Made by a program: the position numbers and the translations under genes. Source: Streptomyces hygroscopicus (lineage in GTDB: Bacteria; Actinomycetota; Actinomycetes; Streptomycetales; Streptomycetaceae). Taken from it: 64,000 nucleotides of DNA. Below, in pieces: positions 33,767-43,592 of the stretch. Under the pieces are notes generated by a model. The model did no database searches and was not told where the DNA came from. It saw nothing but the letters and a program-made list of their open reading frames with translations. Location: NCBI GenBank assembly GCA_002021875.1, contig CP018627.1, positions 8,928,001 through 8,992,000 on the forward strand, read 5' to 3'. Within the stretch, counting starts at the first letter, position 1, and every line of letters starts with the position of its first letter.

Positions 33767-33970
33767 TCAGGAGTGTCCCGCGACGGCGATGCGCTCGCTG
33801 TCGACGCGGTCGCCGAGGTCGGGGACCGCGACGGCGATGTGGTCGAGTTCGTCGAGTACGCGCTCGACGCCCTGGCCCCGGATGCGCCAGATGTCGGGGT
33901 GCCACGGGTCGGCGGGAGTGCTGCCGAGGGTCGGCGAATCGAGGGATGTGGGCTGATCGCAGTGGTCGAT
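33767..33970 (-). pseudogene. Alpha/beta-hydrolase fragment cut at the nucleophile elbow
   Basis: Minus-strand frame WHPDIWRIRGQGVERVLDEL, then DHIAVAVPDLGDRVDSERIA and VAGHS, followed by TGA and then GGQTVSS. The hydrolase elbow should read GHSxGGQT, so a nonsense codon sits exactly one residue after the nucleophilic Ser. The sequence then passes within a few codons into the SDR remnant. N- and C-terminal hydrolase parts are lost. Confidence 0.72.
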
Positions 33971-34112
33971 GAGGGAACGGTGCGCGGGGCGGCCGTATCG
34001 GGTCGTGCGGGCGTGTGGGGCTGCTCTTCGGTTGCGATGAGTGCCGCGTTCATGGGGGAATACATGCGTCGCCGGCGCAGGTCCGACGACATGAGCCACC
34101 GGATACGCGGTT

Positions 34113-34133
34113 AAGCGGAGCGACGTTCTGAAT
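34113..34133. promoter_or_regulatory. TetR operator, copy 1
   Basis: A 21-bp site with left arm AAGCGGAGC and right arm GTTCTGAAT, directly abutting copy 2. Aligned with copy 2, it shares GCGGAGCG and GTTC at identical spacing. Confidence 0.65.
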
Positions 34134-34154
34134 ATGCGGAGCGGTGTTCCGCTT
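34134..34154. promoter_or_regulatory. TetR operator, copy 2
   Basis: A 21-bp inverted repeat with core arms GCGGA and TCCGC, 32 bp upstream of the tetR GTG. Exact 21-bp phasing to copy 1 puts both dimers on the same DNA face, as expected for cooperative autorepression. Confidence 0.7.
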
Positions 34155-34185
34155 GGCGAGCGCGGTCGTAGGACAGGAGCGCCCC

Positions 34186-34776
34186 GTGAGTGAAGGCGAC
34201 AAGCCGTTGTCGACCACCCCGAGCTCCGCCAAGCGCGCGGACGCCCGGCGGAACGAGAGGGCTCTGCTCGATGCCGCGGCGTCGGTGTTCGTCACGGACG
34301 GAGTGGACGCGCCGGTGCGCCGGATCGCCGCCGCGGCGGGCGTCGGCATGGGCACGATCTACCGGCACTTCCCTACGCGCGCGGACCTCGTCGTGGCCGT
34401 GTATCGGCACCAGGTCGACACCTGTGCCGAAGCCGGGCCCACCCTGCTTGCGACGGCGACGTCACCGTTCGCCGCGCTGCGTCAATGGGTGGAACTCTTC
34501 GTGGACTTCCTGGCGACCAAGCACGGGCTCGCCGCCGCCATGCGCAACGATCCCGACGGCTTCACCGCCCTGCACGCACTGTTCATCGAGCGCCTCGTGC
34601 CGGCTCTCGCCGACATCCTCAGCGCCGCCCGGGACGCGGGCGAGGTCACGGCCGACATCTCCCCCTACCAGTTGATCCGCGCGATCGGCGACATCTGCGC
34701 CGGCGGAGAGAGGGTCGATCCGAAGTACGACGCGCGCCTCACCATTCGGCTGCTGCTCGACGGATGCCGACAGTAG
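34186..34776 (+). CDS. TetR/AcrR-family regulator
   Basis: A 196-residue regulator. The HTH lies at ~17-63 (RNERALLDAAASVFVTDGVD, then IAAAAGVGMGTIYRHFPTRADLVVAVY). The helical ligand domain includes FVDFLATKHGLAAAMRND and the end YDARLTIRLLLDGC. This type is common next to SDR or quinone-type oxidoreductases. GTG 34186 has AGGAG 7 bp upstream. Two abutting operators precede it, so it is likely autoregulated. Its former targets may be the decayed SDR/hydrolase genes to its left. Confidence 0.88.
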   Translation: MSEGDKPLSTTPSSAKRADARRNERALLDAAASVFVTDGVDAPVRRIAAAAGVGMGTIYRHFPTRADLVVAVYRHQVDTCAEAGPTLLATATSPFAALRQWVELFVDFLATKHGLAAAMRNDPDGFTALHALFIERLVPALADILSAARDAGEVTADISPYQLIRAIGDICAGGERVDPKYDARLTIRLLLDGCRQ

Positions 34777-34812
34777 AGGCCGGGTCACCAGGGTCCGGAG
34801 GTGAGGGTCTTC

Positions 34813-34838
34813 CGCTGCCGGCGCGGGCGCCGGCAGCG
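34813..34838. terminator. Bidirectional hairpin terminator
   Basis: Perfect 12-bp arms CGCTGCCGGCGC and GCGCCGGCAGCG with a 2-bp loop, between the convergent TetR gene and the SDR gene. No U-tract, as usual for this genus. Confidence 0.75.
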
Positions 34839-34865
34839 GGCCCGGCCGGTCTTCCCGGCTGTCGG

Positions 34866-35747
34866 TCAGGGCTGGATGTTCTCCAGGTCCTCCAGGAGGG
34901 ACGGGTGCTTCGGCTCCCAGCCGAGCGCCTCTCGGGTGTGGGTGCTGGATGAGGGCTGGTCGGTCGCGAAGATCGGGCCGAGGGGGCCGTAGGTCTCCGA
35001 TGACACCGACTCGACCGGCAGGCCCAGCCGTCGGCCGATGACCGAGGCGATATCACGCACTGTGTCTCCCTCGTCGGCCACGGCGTGCCAGGAGCTGCCG
35101 GCCGGTGCCTGCTCCAGGGCGAGCCGGAAGAGGACTGCCGTGTCGAGTGCGTGCACGGCCGGCCAGCGCTGTGCGCCGTCTCCCGGGTAGCCGGATATTC
35201 CGGTCCGGCGTGCGATGTCGGTCAGCAGACCGGCGAACCCGCCCGTGCCCTGGTTGTGAACCGTGCGCGGCAGGCGTACGGCCGTGCTCCGGACCCCGCG
35301 CGAGGCCAGGCCGAGGGCCGCCGTGACCGCGCGACCGCGGCCACCGACCGGCCCATCGGTCATGAGGGGGTCGGCCTCGGTGGAGGCGCGGCCCGGCGCA
35401 TGGGGCGTACCCGAGACGGTGACGAAGGGGCGGTCGCTGCCGACGAGCTCCTCGCCGAGGGTCGCGATGGCGGCGCTTTCCTCGGCGACCGCCTTCGCGA
35501 GGGCGTCGGGGCTGCTGAAGTCATTGGCGAATGCGAGGTGGATCACCCCGTCGGCCTGCGCGGCGCCGGTGCGAAGGATGTCCAGATCGGCGAGAGCTCC
35601 TCGGAGCGGCTCGGCGCCGGCCGCCTCGGCGGCCAGTGCGGACGCGTCGGAGCGGGCGAGCGCGAGGACGGTGTGGCCGCTGCCGAGCAGCTCGGCGATG
35701 ACGGCGGACCCGATCAGGCCGGTGCCGCCGGTGACAAAGACGCGCAT
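34866..35747 (-). CDS. Extended/atypical SDR (NAD(P)-binding oxidoreductase)
   Basis: A 293-residue atypical SDR. The N-terminal cofactor motif TGGTGLIG starts at residue 6. The ADGVIHLAF strand and the TVSGTPHAPGRAS region stand where the Ser-Tyr-Lys site would be, and no clear YxxxK follows, so catalysis may differ from the classical type. The end RREALGWEP-type segment (THTREALGWEPKHPSLLEDL) is family-typical. ATG 35747 follows GGGAG. It is divergent from a TetR gene, sharing two operators, and is its probable target. Confidence 0.87.
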   Translation of the reverse strand: MRVFVTGGTGLIGSAVIAELLGSGHTVLALARSDASALAAEAAGAEPLRGALADLDILRTGAAQADGVIHLAFANDFSSPDALAKAVAEESAAIATLGEELVGSDRPFVTVSGTPHAPGRASTEADPLMTDGPVGGRGRAVTAALGLASRGVRSTAVRLPRTVHNQGTGGFAGLLTDIARRTGISGYPGDGAQRWPAVHALDTAVLFRLALEQAPAGSSWHAVADEGDTVRDIASVIGRRLGLPVESVSSETYGPLGPIFATDQPSSSTHTREALGWEPKHPSLLEDLENIQP

Positions 35748-35763
35748 GGAAATTCTCCCGCGA

Positions 35764-35787
35764 GTGATGGGACTCTTGTCCCGTCAC
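35764..35787. promoter_or_regulatory. TetR operator 1 (SDR side)
   Basis: Arms GTGATGGGAC and GTCCCGTCAC (9 of 10 paired) around a TCTT core. It lies just downstream of a TATAGT -10 box (minus strand 35791-35786), so binding would block SDR transcription. Confidence 0.8.
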
Positions 35788-35796
35788 TATAGCCGA

Positions 35797-35820
35797 GTGA
35801 TGGGACAAGAGTCCCATCGC
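35797..35820. promoter_or_regulatory. TetR operator 2 (tetR side)
   Basis: Arms GTGATGGGAC and GTCCCATCGC around an AAGA core, 33 bp from operator 1. A TATGAT -10-like box (35822-35827) follows directly and is only 7 bp before the tetR ATG. The tetR mRNA is therefore probably leaderless and autorepressed. Confidence 0.8.
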
Positions 35821-35833
35821 CTATGATGGGCCC

Positions 35834-36412
35834 ATGGGCAGGTGGGAACCAGGGGCGCGCGAACGCCTCGTCGTGGCCGCGGTCGACCTGTTCACCGAGC
35901 AGGGTTACGACGCCACGACGGTCGCGCAGATCGCCGAGCGCGCCGGGGTCACCAAAAGCACGTTCTTCCGGCACTTCCCCGATAAGCGCGAGCTGCTGGT
36001 GGCCGGGCAGGAGACGCTGAGCCGGCTGCTGGCCGAGGGGATCGCCGAGGCGCCCGATGGCGCCAGTCCGCTCGAGGCGGTCGCTGCCGGTCTCGAGCGC
36101 GCCTCGACCGCCATGGGCCCCATCAATCGAGAACTGGTCCCTCGTCTGAAGGCGGCCGTCGCCGCCAGCGCCGAGCTTCAAGAGCGTGACGCCCTCAAGA
36201 GCGTCAGCCTCGCGGCCGCGATGACAACCGCTCTGGTCGCCCGCGGCGTACCCGATCCGACCGCGGCTCTCGCGGGCGAACTGGGCCTTCTCGCCTTCAA
36301 GCGGGGGTACGCCGAATGGTCCGAGGGCGACCGTGACGGCAAGGACGAGCTCGCCGGGTACGCCCTGGCGGCCCTGGACGAACTGCGTGCGGCCAGCGCG
36401 TCGCTGGGCTGA
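35834..36412 (+). CDS. TetR/AcrR-family regulator
   Basis: A 192-residue regulator with HTH at ~10-56 (RERLVVAAVDLFTEQGYDAT, then IAERAGVTKSTFFRHFPDKRELLVAG). A Leu/Ala-rich ligand domain follows. No ribosome site precedes ATG 35834, but a -10-like TATGAT lies 7 bp upstream, consistent with a leaderless transcript. It shares the operator pair with the divergent SDR gene and should repress both. Confidence 0.9.
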   Translation: MGRWEPGARERLVVAAVDLFTEQGYDATTVAQIAERAGVTKSTFFRHFPDKRELLVAGQETLSRLLAEGIAEAPDGASPLEAVAAGLERASTAMGPINRELVPRLKAAVAASAELQERDALKSVSLAAAMTTALVARGVPDPTAALAGELGLLAFKRGYAEWSEGDRDGKDELAGYALAALDELRAASASLG

Positions 36413-36462
36413 CCGGACAACCTCACGGTGTTGTCCATGGACTGGATGGCGCGCGGGCTGCC

Positions 36463-36523
36463 CGCCATCCCGGCCTGGCAAGCGGGAGCCTGGCAGACGG
36501 GATCCTGGCAGGCCGGGATGGCG
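36463..36523. repeat. 15-bp perfect inverted repeat around a small direct repeat
   Basis: CGCCATCCCGGCCTG (36463-36477) and its exact complement (36509-36523) flank 31 bp that contain two more CCTGGCA copies. It may act as a terminator for the TetR gene. It may also be the scar of a rearrangement that truncated the neighbouring oxidoreductase. Confidence 0.7.
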
Positions 36524-36563
36524 TCACGCGCCGCATGCGCGGCAGCGGCGGGCGCAGGAGCGC

Positions 36564-36880
36564 TCAGCCGGGAAGGCTGACGCCGAGAGAGAAGCCGTAG
36601 TTCCCCACGCCATGGCGGCCCAGGCCCATCATCAGCAGGCCCGCTCCCTCCAGCCACTGCGCCATCTTCAGATCGCCGGTGTCCAGCGGGCGCAGTCCGA
36701 TGCTCTCGATGAACGCGGACATGCTCGCCTTGGCCTGCGCGTCGTCGCCGGCCATGAACACGTCCAGCGGGCGGTCCTCGGCCAGGACATGGCCGAAGAT
36801 GGTGTTGAACGCCTTGACGACATGGGCGCTCGCGGGGGCGGCCTCGGCGATCTGCTGCGCGAGGGCGGTGCCATGCGGTG
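36564..36880 (-). pseudogene. NADPH-dependent F420 reductase-like remnant (C-terminal part)
   Basis: Minus-strand frame GTALAQQIAEAAPASAHVVK, AFNTIFGHVLAEDRPLDVFM, and IGLRPLDTGDLKMAQWLEGA up to the stop. This is the middle and C-terminal part of the F420:NADP oxidoreductase/NADP-oxidoreductase family. The N-terminal Rossmann motif is missing and there is no proper start, so it is a truncated gene, not a working enzyme. Confidence 0.7.
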
Positions 36881-37144
36881 ACGTCCGGGGAACCGGATCC
36901 GCTCGTCGCACGATTCATCGGCAACCTGCGCAGTCACGGCCTGCGTGTGCCTCGCGGTGTGCGGACTCAGCTCGCGGAGGGTGGCGCGTCGGCCGCGACG
37001 CCGGGGCCGTCCTCCTGACCATCGCCGCGCGACCCACCCCAGCAGGCGAGCTCATCTCCGGCAGGAAAGTCCCACGGCTGCCGCCGCACCTCCTCCTGCG
37101 ATGCTGCCTCACAGGTCGGACCGGGTGCGGCGGCAGACGCTTGG
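36881..37144. other. Gene-free debris between two minus-strand genes
   Basis: Short protein-like plus-strand reading LVARFIGNLRSHGLRVPRGV near 36900-36960, without start, stop context or known family. No hairpin of note. Probably decayed coding sequence. Confidence 0.35.
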
Positions 37145-38674
37145 TCAGATGTCGCGGAAGGTCTCGATCTGGGCGCCGATCGAGTTCAGCCGCTCGGCCA
37201 GGTCCTCGTAACCCCGGTTGATGACGTACACATTGCGCAGAACCGAGGTGCCCGGCGCGGCCATCATCGCCAGCAGGACGACCACCGCGGGGCGCAGGGC
37301 GGGCGGGCACATCATCTCGGCGGAGCGCCAGCGGGTCGGGCCCTCGACCAGGACGCGGTGCGGGTCGAGGAGTTTGACGTGGGCGCCGAGCCGGTTGAGC
37401 TCGGTGAGGTAGATCGCGCGGTTGTCGTAGACCCAGTCGTGGATCAGCGTCGAGCCCTGGGCGACGGCCGCGATCGCCGCGAAGAAGGGCACGTTGTCGA
37501 TGTTGACGCCGGGAAACGGCATCGGGTGGATCTTGTCGATGGGGGCCTGCAGCTTGGACGGCCGCACGGTCAGGTCGACCAGCCGGGTGCGGCCGTTGTC
37601 CGCCGCGTACTCCCGGCCGCGCTCGTGGTCCAGCCCCATCTCCTCCAGGACGGCCAGCTCGATCTCCAGGAACTCCACCGGCACCCGGCGGATCGTCAGC
37701 TCCGACTCGGTGATGACGGCGGCGGCCAGCAGGCTCATCGCCTCGACCGGGTCCTCGGAGGGCGAGTAGTCCACATCGCGGTCGATGTGGGCGACGCCGT
37801 GGACGGTCAGCGTCGTGGTGCCCACGCCCTCGACCTTGACGCCCAACTCCTCCAGGAAGAAGCAGAGATCCTGGACCATGTAGTTGGACGAGGCGTTGCG
37901 GATCACCGTGACGCCGTCGTGCCGGGCGGCCGCCAGCAGCGCGTTCTCGGTGACGGTGTCGCCCCGTTCGGTCAGCACGATGGCGCGGGTGGGGGCGACC
38001 GAGCGATCGACCGCGGAGTGGTACATCCCGTCGGTGGCGGTCACTTCGAGGCCAAAGTGACGCAAGGCGGTCATATGCGGCTGAACGGTGCGGGTGCCGA
38101 GGTCGCAACCGCCCGCGTAGGGAATCCGGAAGTGGTTCATCCGGTGCAGCAGCGGACCGAGGAACATGATGACGCTGCGCGTCCGGCGGGCGGCCTCGGT
38201 GTCCATGGCCTCGAGGTCCAACTCGGCGGGCGGCACGATCTCCAGATCGGCGCCGTCGTTGATCCAGCGGGTGCGTACGCCGATGCTGCCCAGGACCTCG
38301 AGGATCCGGTAGACCTCCTCGATCCTGGCGACTCTCCGCAGTGTCGTACGGCCCGCGTTGAGCAGCGTGGCACACAGCAGCGCCACACACGCGTTCTTGC
38401 TCGTCTTGACGTCGATGGCACCGGAGAGACTGCGGCCGCCGACCACCCGAAGGTGCATCGGGCCCGCGTAGCCGAGGGAGACGATCTCACTGTCCAGGGC
38501 CTCGCCGATCCTGGCGATCATCTCAAGGCTGATGTTCTGGTTTCCCCGCTCAATGCGGTTGACCGCACTCTGGCTTGTGCCGAGCGCCTCCGCGAGCTGG
38601 GACTGGGTCCAGCCTCGGTGTTGGCGGGCGTCACGGATGAGCTTGCCGATACGTGCGAGGTAGTCGTCAGTCAT
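37145..38674 (-). CDS. XRE-HTH fused to a MurA-like enolpyruvyl transferase
   Basis: A 509-residue fusion. Residues 1-~68 are a Cro/C1-type HTH (LIRDARQHRGWTQSQLAEAL, GTSQSAVNRIERGNQNISLE). Residues ~73-509 are an inside-out alpha/beta barrel of the UDP-GlcNAc 1-carboxyvinyltransferase type. The Lys-Asn pair (KTSKNA) and the catalytic-loop Cys (YAGGCDLGTRT, where MurA has GGCAIG) are retained, so it may be active. MurA adds enolpyruvate to UDP-GlcNAc in wall synthesis; the HTH suggests gene control by the substrate state. The standard MurA of the cell should lie elsewhere. ATG 38674; a palindrome lies just upstream. Confidence 0.88.
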   Translation of the reverse strand: MTDDYLARIGKLIRDARQHRGWTQSQLAEALGTSQSAVNRIERGNQNISLEMIARIGEALDSEIVSLGYAGPMHLRVVGGRSLSGAIDVKTSKNACVALLCATLLNAGRTTLRRVARIEEVYRILEVLGSIGVRTRWINDGADLEIVPPAELDLEAMDTEAARRTRSVIMFLGPLLHRMNHFRIPYAGGCDLGTRTVQPHMTALRHFGLEVTATDGMYHSAVDRSVAPTRAIVLTERGDTVTENALLAAARHDGVTVIRNASSNYMVQDLCFFLEELGVKVEGVGTTTLTVHGVAHIDRDVDYSPSEDPVEAMSLLAAAVITESELTIRRVPVEFLEIELAVLEEMGLDHERGREYAADNGRTRLVDLTVRPSKLQAPIDKIHPMPFPGVNIDNVPFFAAIAAVAQGSTLIHDWVYDNRAIYLTELNRLGAHVKLLDPHRVLVEGPTRWRSAEMMCPPALRPAVVVLLAMMAAPGTSVLRNVYVINRGYEDLAERLNSIGAQIETFRDI

Positions 38675-38686
38675 GCAGAAGAGGCT

Positions 38687-38702
38687 ATCTCACATATGAG
38701 AT
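38687..38702. promoter_or_regulatory. Palindromic operator, candidate self-binding site of the HTH-MurA protein
   Basis: ATCTCA-CATA-TGAGAT has perfect 6-bp arms 13 bp upstream of the start codon. No other regulator gene is adjacent on that side. No normal ribosome site is seen, so the palindrome probably overlaps the transcription start. Confidence 0.6.
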
Positions 38703-38802
38703 GCGTACGCGACCGGAGGGGGCGAAGGAGTGACGGCCATCCGGGTGTGTTTCCTCTCGCCGGCGCGCGCTTTCCGGTCAGCCGCCGGGCGGCTGCCGCC
38801 CA

Positions 38803-39372
38803 TCAGAACTCGGAGGTGTCCAGCTCCAGATCGAACGGCTCCGGGAGCGCGAGGGGGGTGCCGAAGGGATGGGGGCCGTCCGCCTTGGTGTAGCCGAGGC
38901 TCCCGGGTGCCGAATAGAGCGTGCAGGCGCGCTGCTGCCGGTCGACCAGGAGATACAGCGGGGCTCCGTACTCCGCGTAGCGGCGCCGCTTGACGATCCG
39001 GGCGGTGTCCCCGTTCGAATCGGAGGTCGCCTCGACGATGAGGAAGGTCTGGTCGGGGAGCAGGGCTCCTCCACCTTTGGCGAGCTCGCGTGGCACAACG
39101 GCCAGATCCGGTACGTACCAGTTGCTGCTGCCCGGCAAGTCCAGATTTCCCGACCCAGCTCTGCAGTCGAGCTTGCGCATGACCGGCCCGATCTGTTCGC
39201 GGATCACGTCGGCGGCGTTCTCATGGTCCCATGTCGGTGACAACTGCTCGATGACCCCCTCCACGATCTGCACCCGGTCATCCCCCCGGATGTGCTGGAT
39301 CGCGTACTTCAATGCGGTTTCGGGGTCGTCGGCCACATACGAAGCCGTTTCCGAATGGGGTTGCGCGCTCAT
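38803..39372 (-). CDS. Uma2-family (DUF820) PD-(D/E)XK nuclease-like protein
   Basis: A 189-residue Uma2-type protein with the restriction-endonuclease-like fold. The motif order is visible: VEGVIEQLSPTWDHE, YVPDLAVVPRE (acidic D), then FLIVEATSDSNGDTARIVKRRRYAEYGAPLYLLVD (split; E-x-T plus Lys/Arg helix). Cellular role is unknown; these genes are multicopy in streptomycetes. ATG 39372 follows GGTGGAGG. It stands alone between the HTH-MurA and LysR genes. Confidence 0.87.
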   Translation of the reverse strand: MSAQPHSETASYVADDPETALKYAIQHIRGDDRVQIVEGVIEQLSPTWDHENAADVIREQIGPVMRKLDCRAGSGNLDLPGSSNWYVPDLAVVPRELAKGGGALLPDQTFLIVEATSDSNGDTARIVKRRRYAEYGAPLYLLVDRQQRACTLYSAPGSLGYTKADGPHPFGTPLALPEPFDLELDTSEF

Positions 39373-39462
39373 CGGTCCTCCACCAGGCGGCGTAACTGCA
39401 GCATGACGACTGCGCAAGGTGTATCGCAATCCTTCACGGGCTTGGGCAAATATGCCCAGCGA

Positions 39463-40362
39463 TCACCCGTACCGGTGACGATCCCCCGTCACCACCGCCG
39501 CCAGCGTCCGCGCCGGGCCGTCCACCGCGGGGCCGTGGAGGAGTTCGGTGCGGTGGACCAGGCGGGGGGCGATCAAGGGGGCCGTGACGATGCCGGGGGC
39601 GCTCTTGGTGGCGGGGTGGGGGAGGAGGGCCAGGCCGTGGCCCGCGGCGGTGAGGGCGACGAGGCCGCGTACATCGGTGCCCTCGTACGTCAGCGAGGCG
39701 CGGAAGCCGCCGCTGCGGCTCATCGCGCGCAGTTGCGCCAGCGGCATGGCGGCGTCCGGGGCGTCCAGCCAGTGGGCGTCGGCGAGGTCGGCCAGCCGCA
39801 GGCCGAGCCGGCGGGCCAGCGGATGGCCGGTGGGCAGGGCCACCACCAGCGGGGCCTCCGCGACCGTGACCGTGGTGAGCGGACCCACCTCGGGCAGCGG
39901 CAGGGCGTCGGCGGGGGTGGCCGGGCCGTCGATCAGTCCCAGGTCCAGCGCCCCGGACGCCACCGCCGCCGGGATCTCCCGGCGGCCGAGGATCCGCAGC
40001 GAGGCCCGGATGGCCGGATGCGCCTGGCGCACCCGGTCCAGGGCCGCGGCGATTCTCGGGGTCATCGCCAGCGGCGAGGCCCCCACCACCAGCCGGGCGG
40101 CGCCGGACCCCGACAGCCGCTCGACATCGGCTCGCGCCGCGTCCAGCCGCAGCAGCAGCGGACCGGCGTGTTCCAGCAGCCGTGCGCCCGCGCTGGTGAG
40201 CATGACCGGCCGCCGGGTCAGCAGTGACGTGCGCAGATCCGCTTCGAGGGACGCGATGTGCTCGGAGACCGCCGCCGGGGTGAAGCCCAGCTCATGGGCG
40301 GCGTCGGAGAAGGATCCGCAGCGGGCCACGGAGACGAACGTGCGGAGCAGGTGCGGGTCCAT
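39463..40362 (-). CDS. LysR-family transcriptional regulator
   Basis: A 299-residue regulator with the N-terminal wHTH (LLRTFVSVARCGSFSDAAHE, LGFTPAAVSEHIASLEADLR) and a periplasmic-binding-like effector domain (RLVVGASPLAMTPRIAAALD, LIDGPATPADALPLPEVGPL). No divergent gene lies within 420 bp, so its usual type of target is missing here. Direct CCTTACGG/CCTTACCGG elements at ~40515-40545 could be its site. Effector unknown. Confidence 0.9.
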   Translation of the reverse strand: MDPHLLRTFVSVARCGSFSDAAHELGFTPAAVSEHIASLEADLRTSLLTRRPVMLTSAGARLLEHAGPLLLRLDAARADVERLSGSGAARLVVGASPLAMTPRIAAALDRVRQAHPAIRASLRILGRREIPAAVASGALDLGLIDGPATPADALPLPEVGPLTTVTVAEAPLVVALPTGHPLARRLGLRLADLADAHWLDAPDAAMPLAQLRAMSRSGGFRASLTYEGTDVRGLVALTAAGHGLALLPHPATKSAPGIVTAPLIAPRLVHRTELLHGPAVDGPARTLAAVVTGDRHRYG

Positions 40363-40634
40363 GGCAGCAGTATCGCGGGGGCCGGGGCGGCTCAGTTCCG
40401 AACTCGAGGGTGACCGGGGCCGGTTCGGGCCCGGCCGTCGTCCGTTCCGGGGCCGTCGGTCGCGTCCGCGCGCATGCTCATGGCCTCAGGTCTAACGCGG
40501 AACGCCGCCATCCGGGGCCCTTACGGCAAGCGGTCACCCTTACCGGTGAACGCCGGTGAGCGCCCATGAACCGACCCGGGGGGCGCGCTCGCACCCGGGC
40601 AGGGCATGACCGCGCGGGGGCGATGTATTAGAGT
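40363..40634. other. Gene-free LysR side of the LysR-acnA intergenic region
   Basis: No protein-like frame. Contains the tandem-looking elements CTTACGGCAAGCGGTCA and CTTACCGGTGAACGCCGGTG around 40520-40560. No hairpin strong enough to call a terminator. Confidence 0.4.
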
Positions 40635-40652
40635 TATCTCGACATCGAGATA
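40635..40652. promoter_or_regulatory. Perfect-armed palindrome upstream of aconitase
   Basis: TATCTCGA-CA-TCGAGATA has perfect 8-bp arms, 134 bp before the acnA GTG. It has the look of a MarR- or TetR-type operator. The cognate regulator is not known from the window. Confidence 0.75.
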
Positions 40653-40685
40653 CCTGCTGGAAGACGCATCGCCGCCCCGCACCGG

Positions 40686-40704
40686 TAAGGCTTGCCTAAC
40701 TTAG
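40686..40704. promoter_or_regulatory. Iron-box-like (DmdR/IdeR-type) site upstream of aconitase
   Basis: TAAGGCTTGCCTAACTTAG matches 14 of 19 positions of the DtxR/IdeR consensus (TTAGGTTAGSCTAACCTAA). It is 82 bp upstream of the start of an Fe-S enzyme gene, where iron control is plausible. Binding is inference. Confidence 0.5.
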
Positions 40705-43503
<2,799 letters not shown>

Positions 43504-43536
43504 GCACGGCTTACGGCGGCGCCTTACGGCAGCGGC

Positions 43537-43571
43537 GACGGGCCGCACCCCCGGCGGGGGTGCGGCCCGTC
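43537..43571. terminator. Perfect 16-bp hairpin after acnA
   Basis: GACGGGCCGCACCCCC (43537-43552) pairs completely with 43556-43571, with a GGC loop. It ends acnA and also the convergent GNAT gene. Confidence 0.92.
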
Positions 43572-43592
43572 CGCGTACCAGCTGCCTTGCGA

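Noticed and set aside
32545..37144. Integrated mobile element with tRNA attachment site
   Set aside because: No integrase, transposase, tRNA gene or flanking direct repeats were found; the region shows gene decay only.
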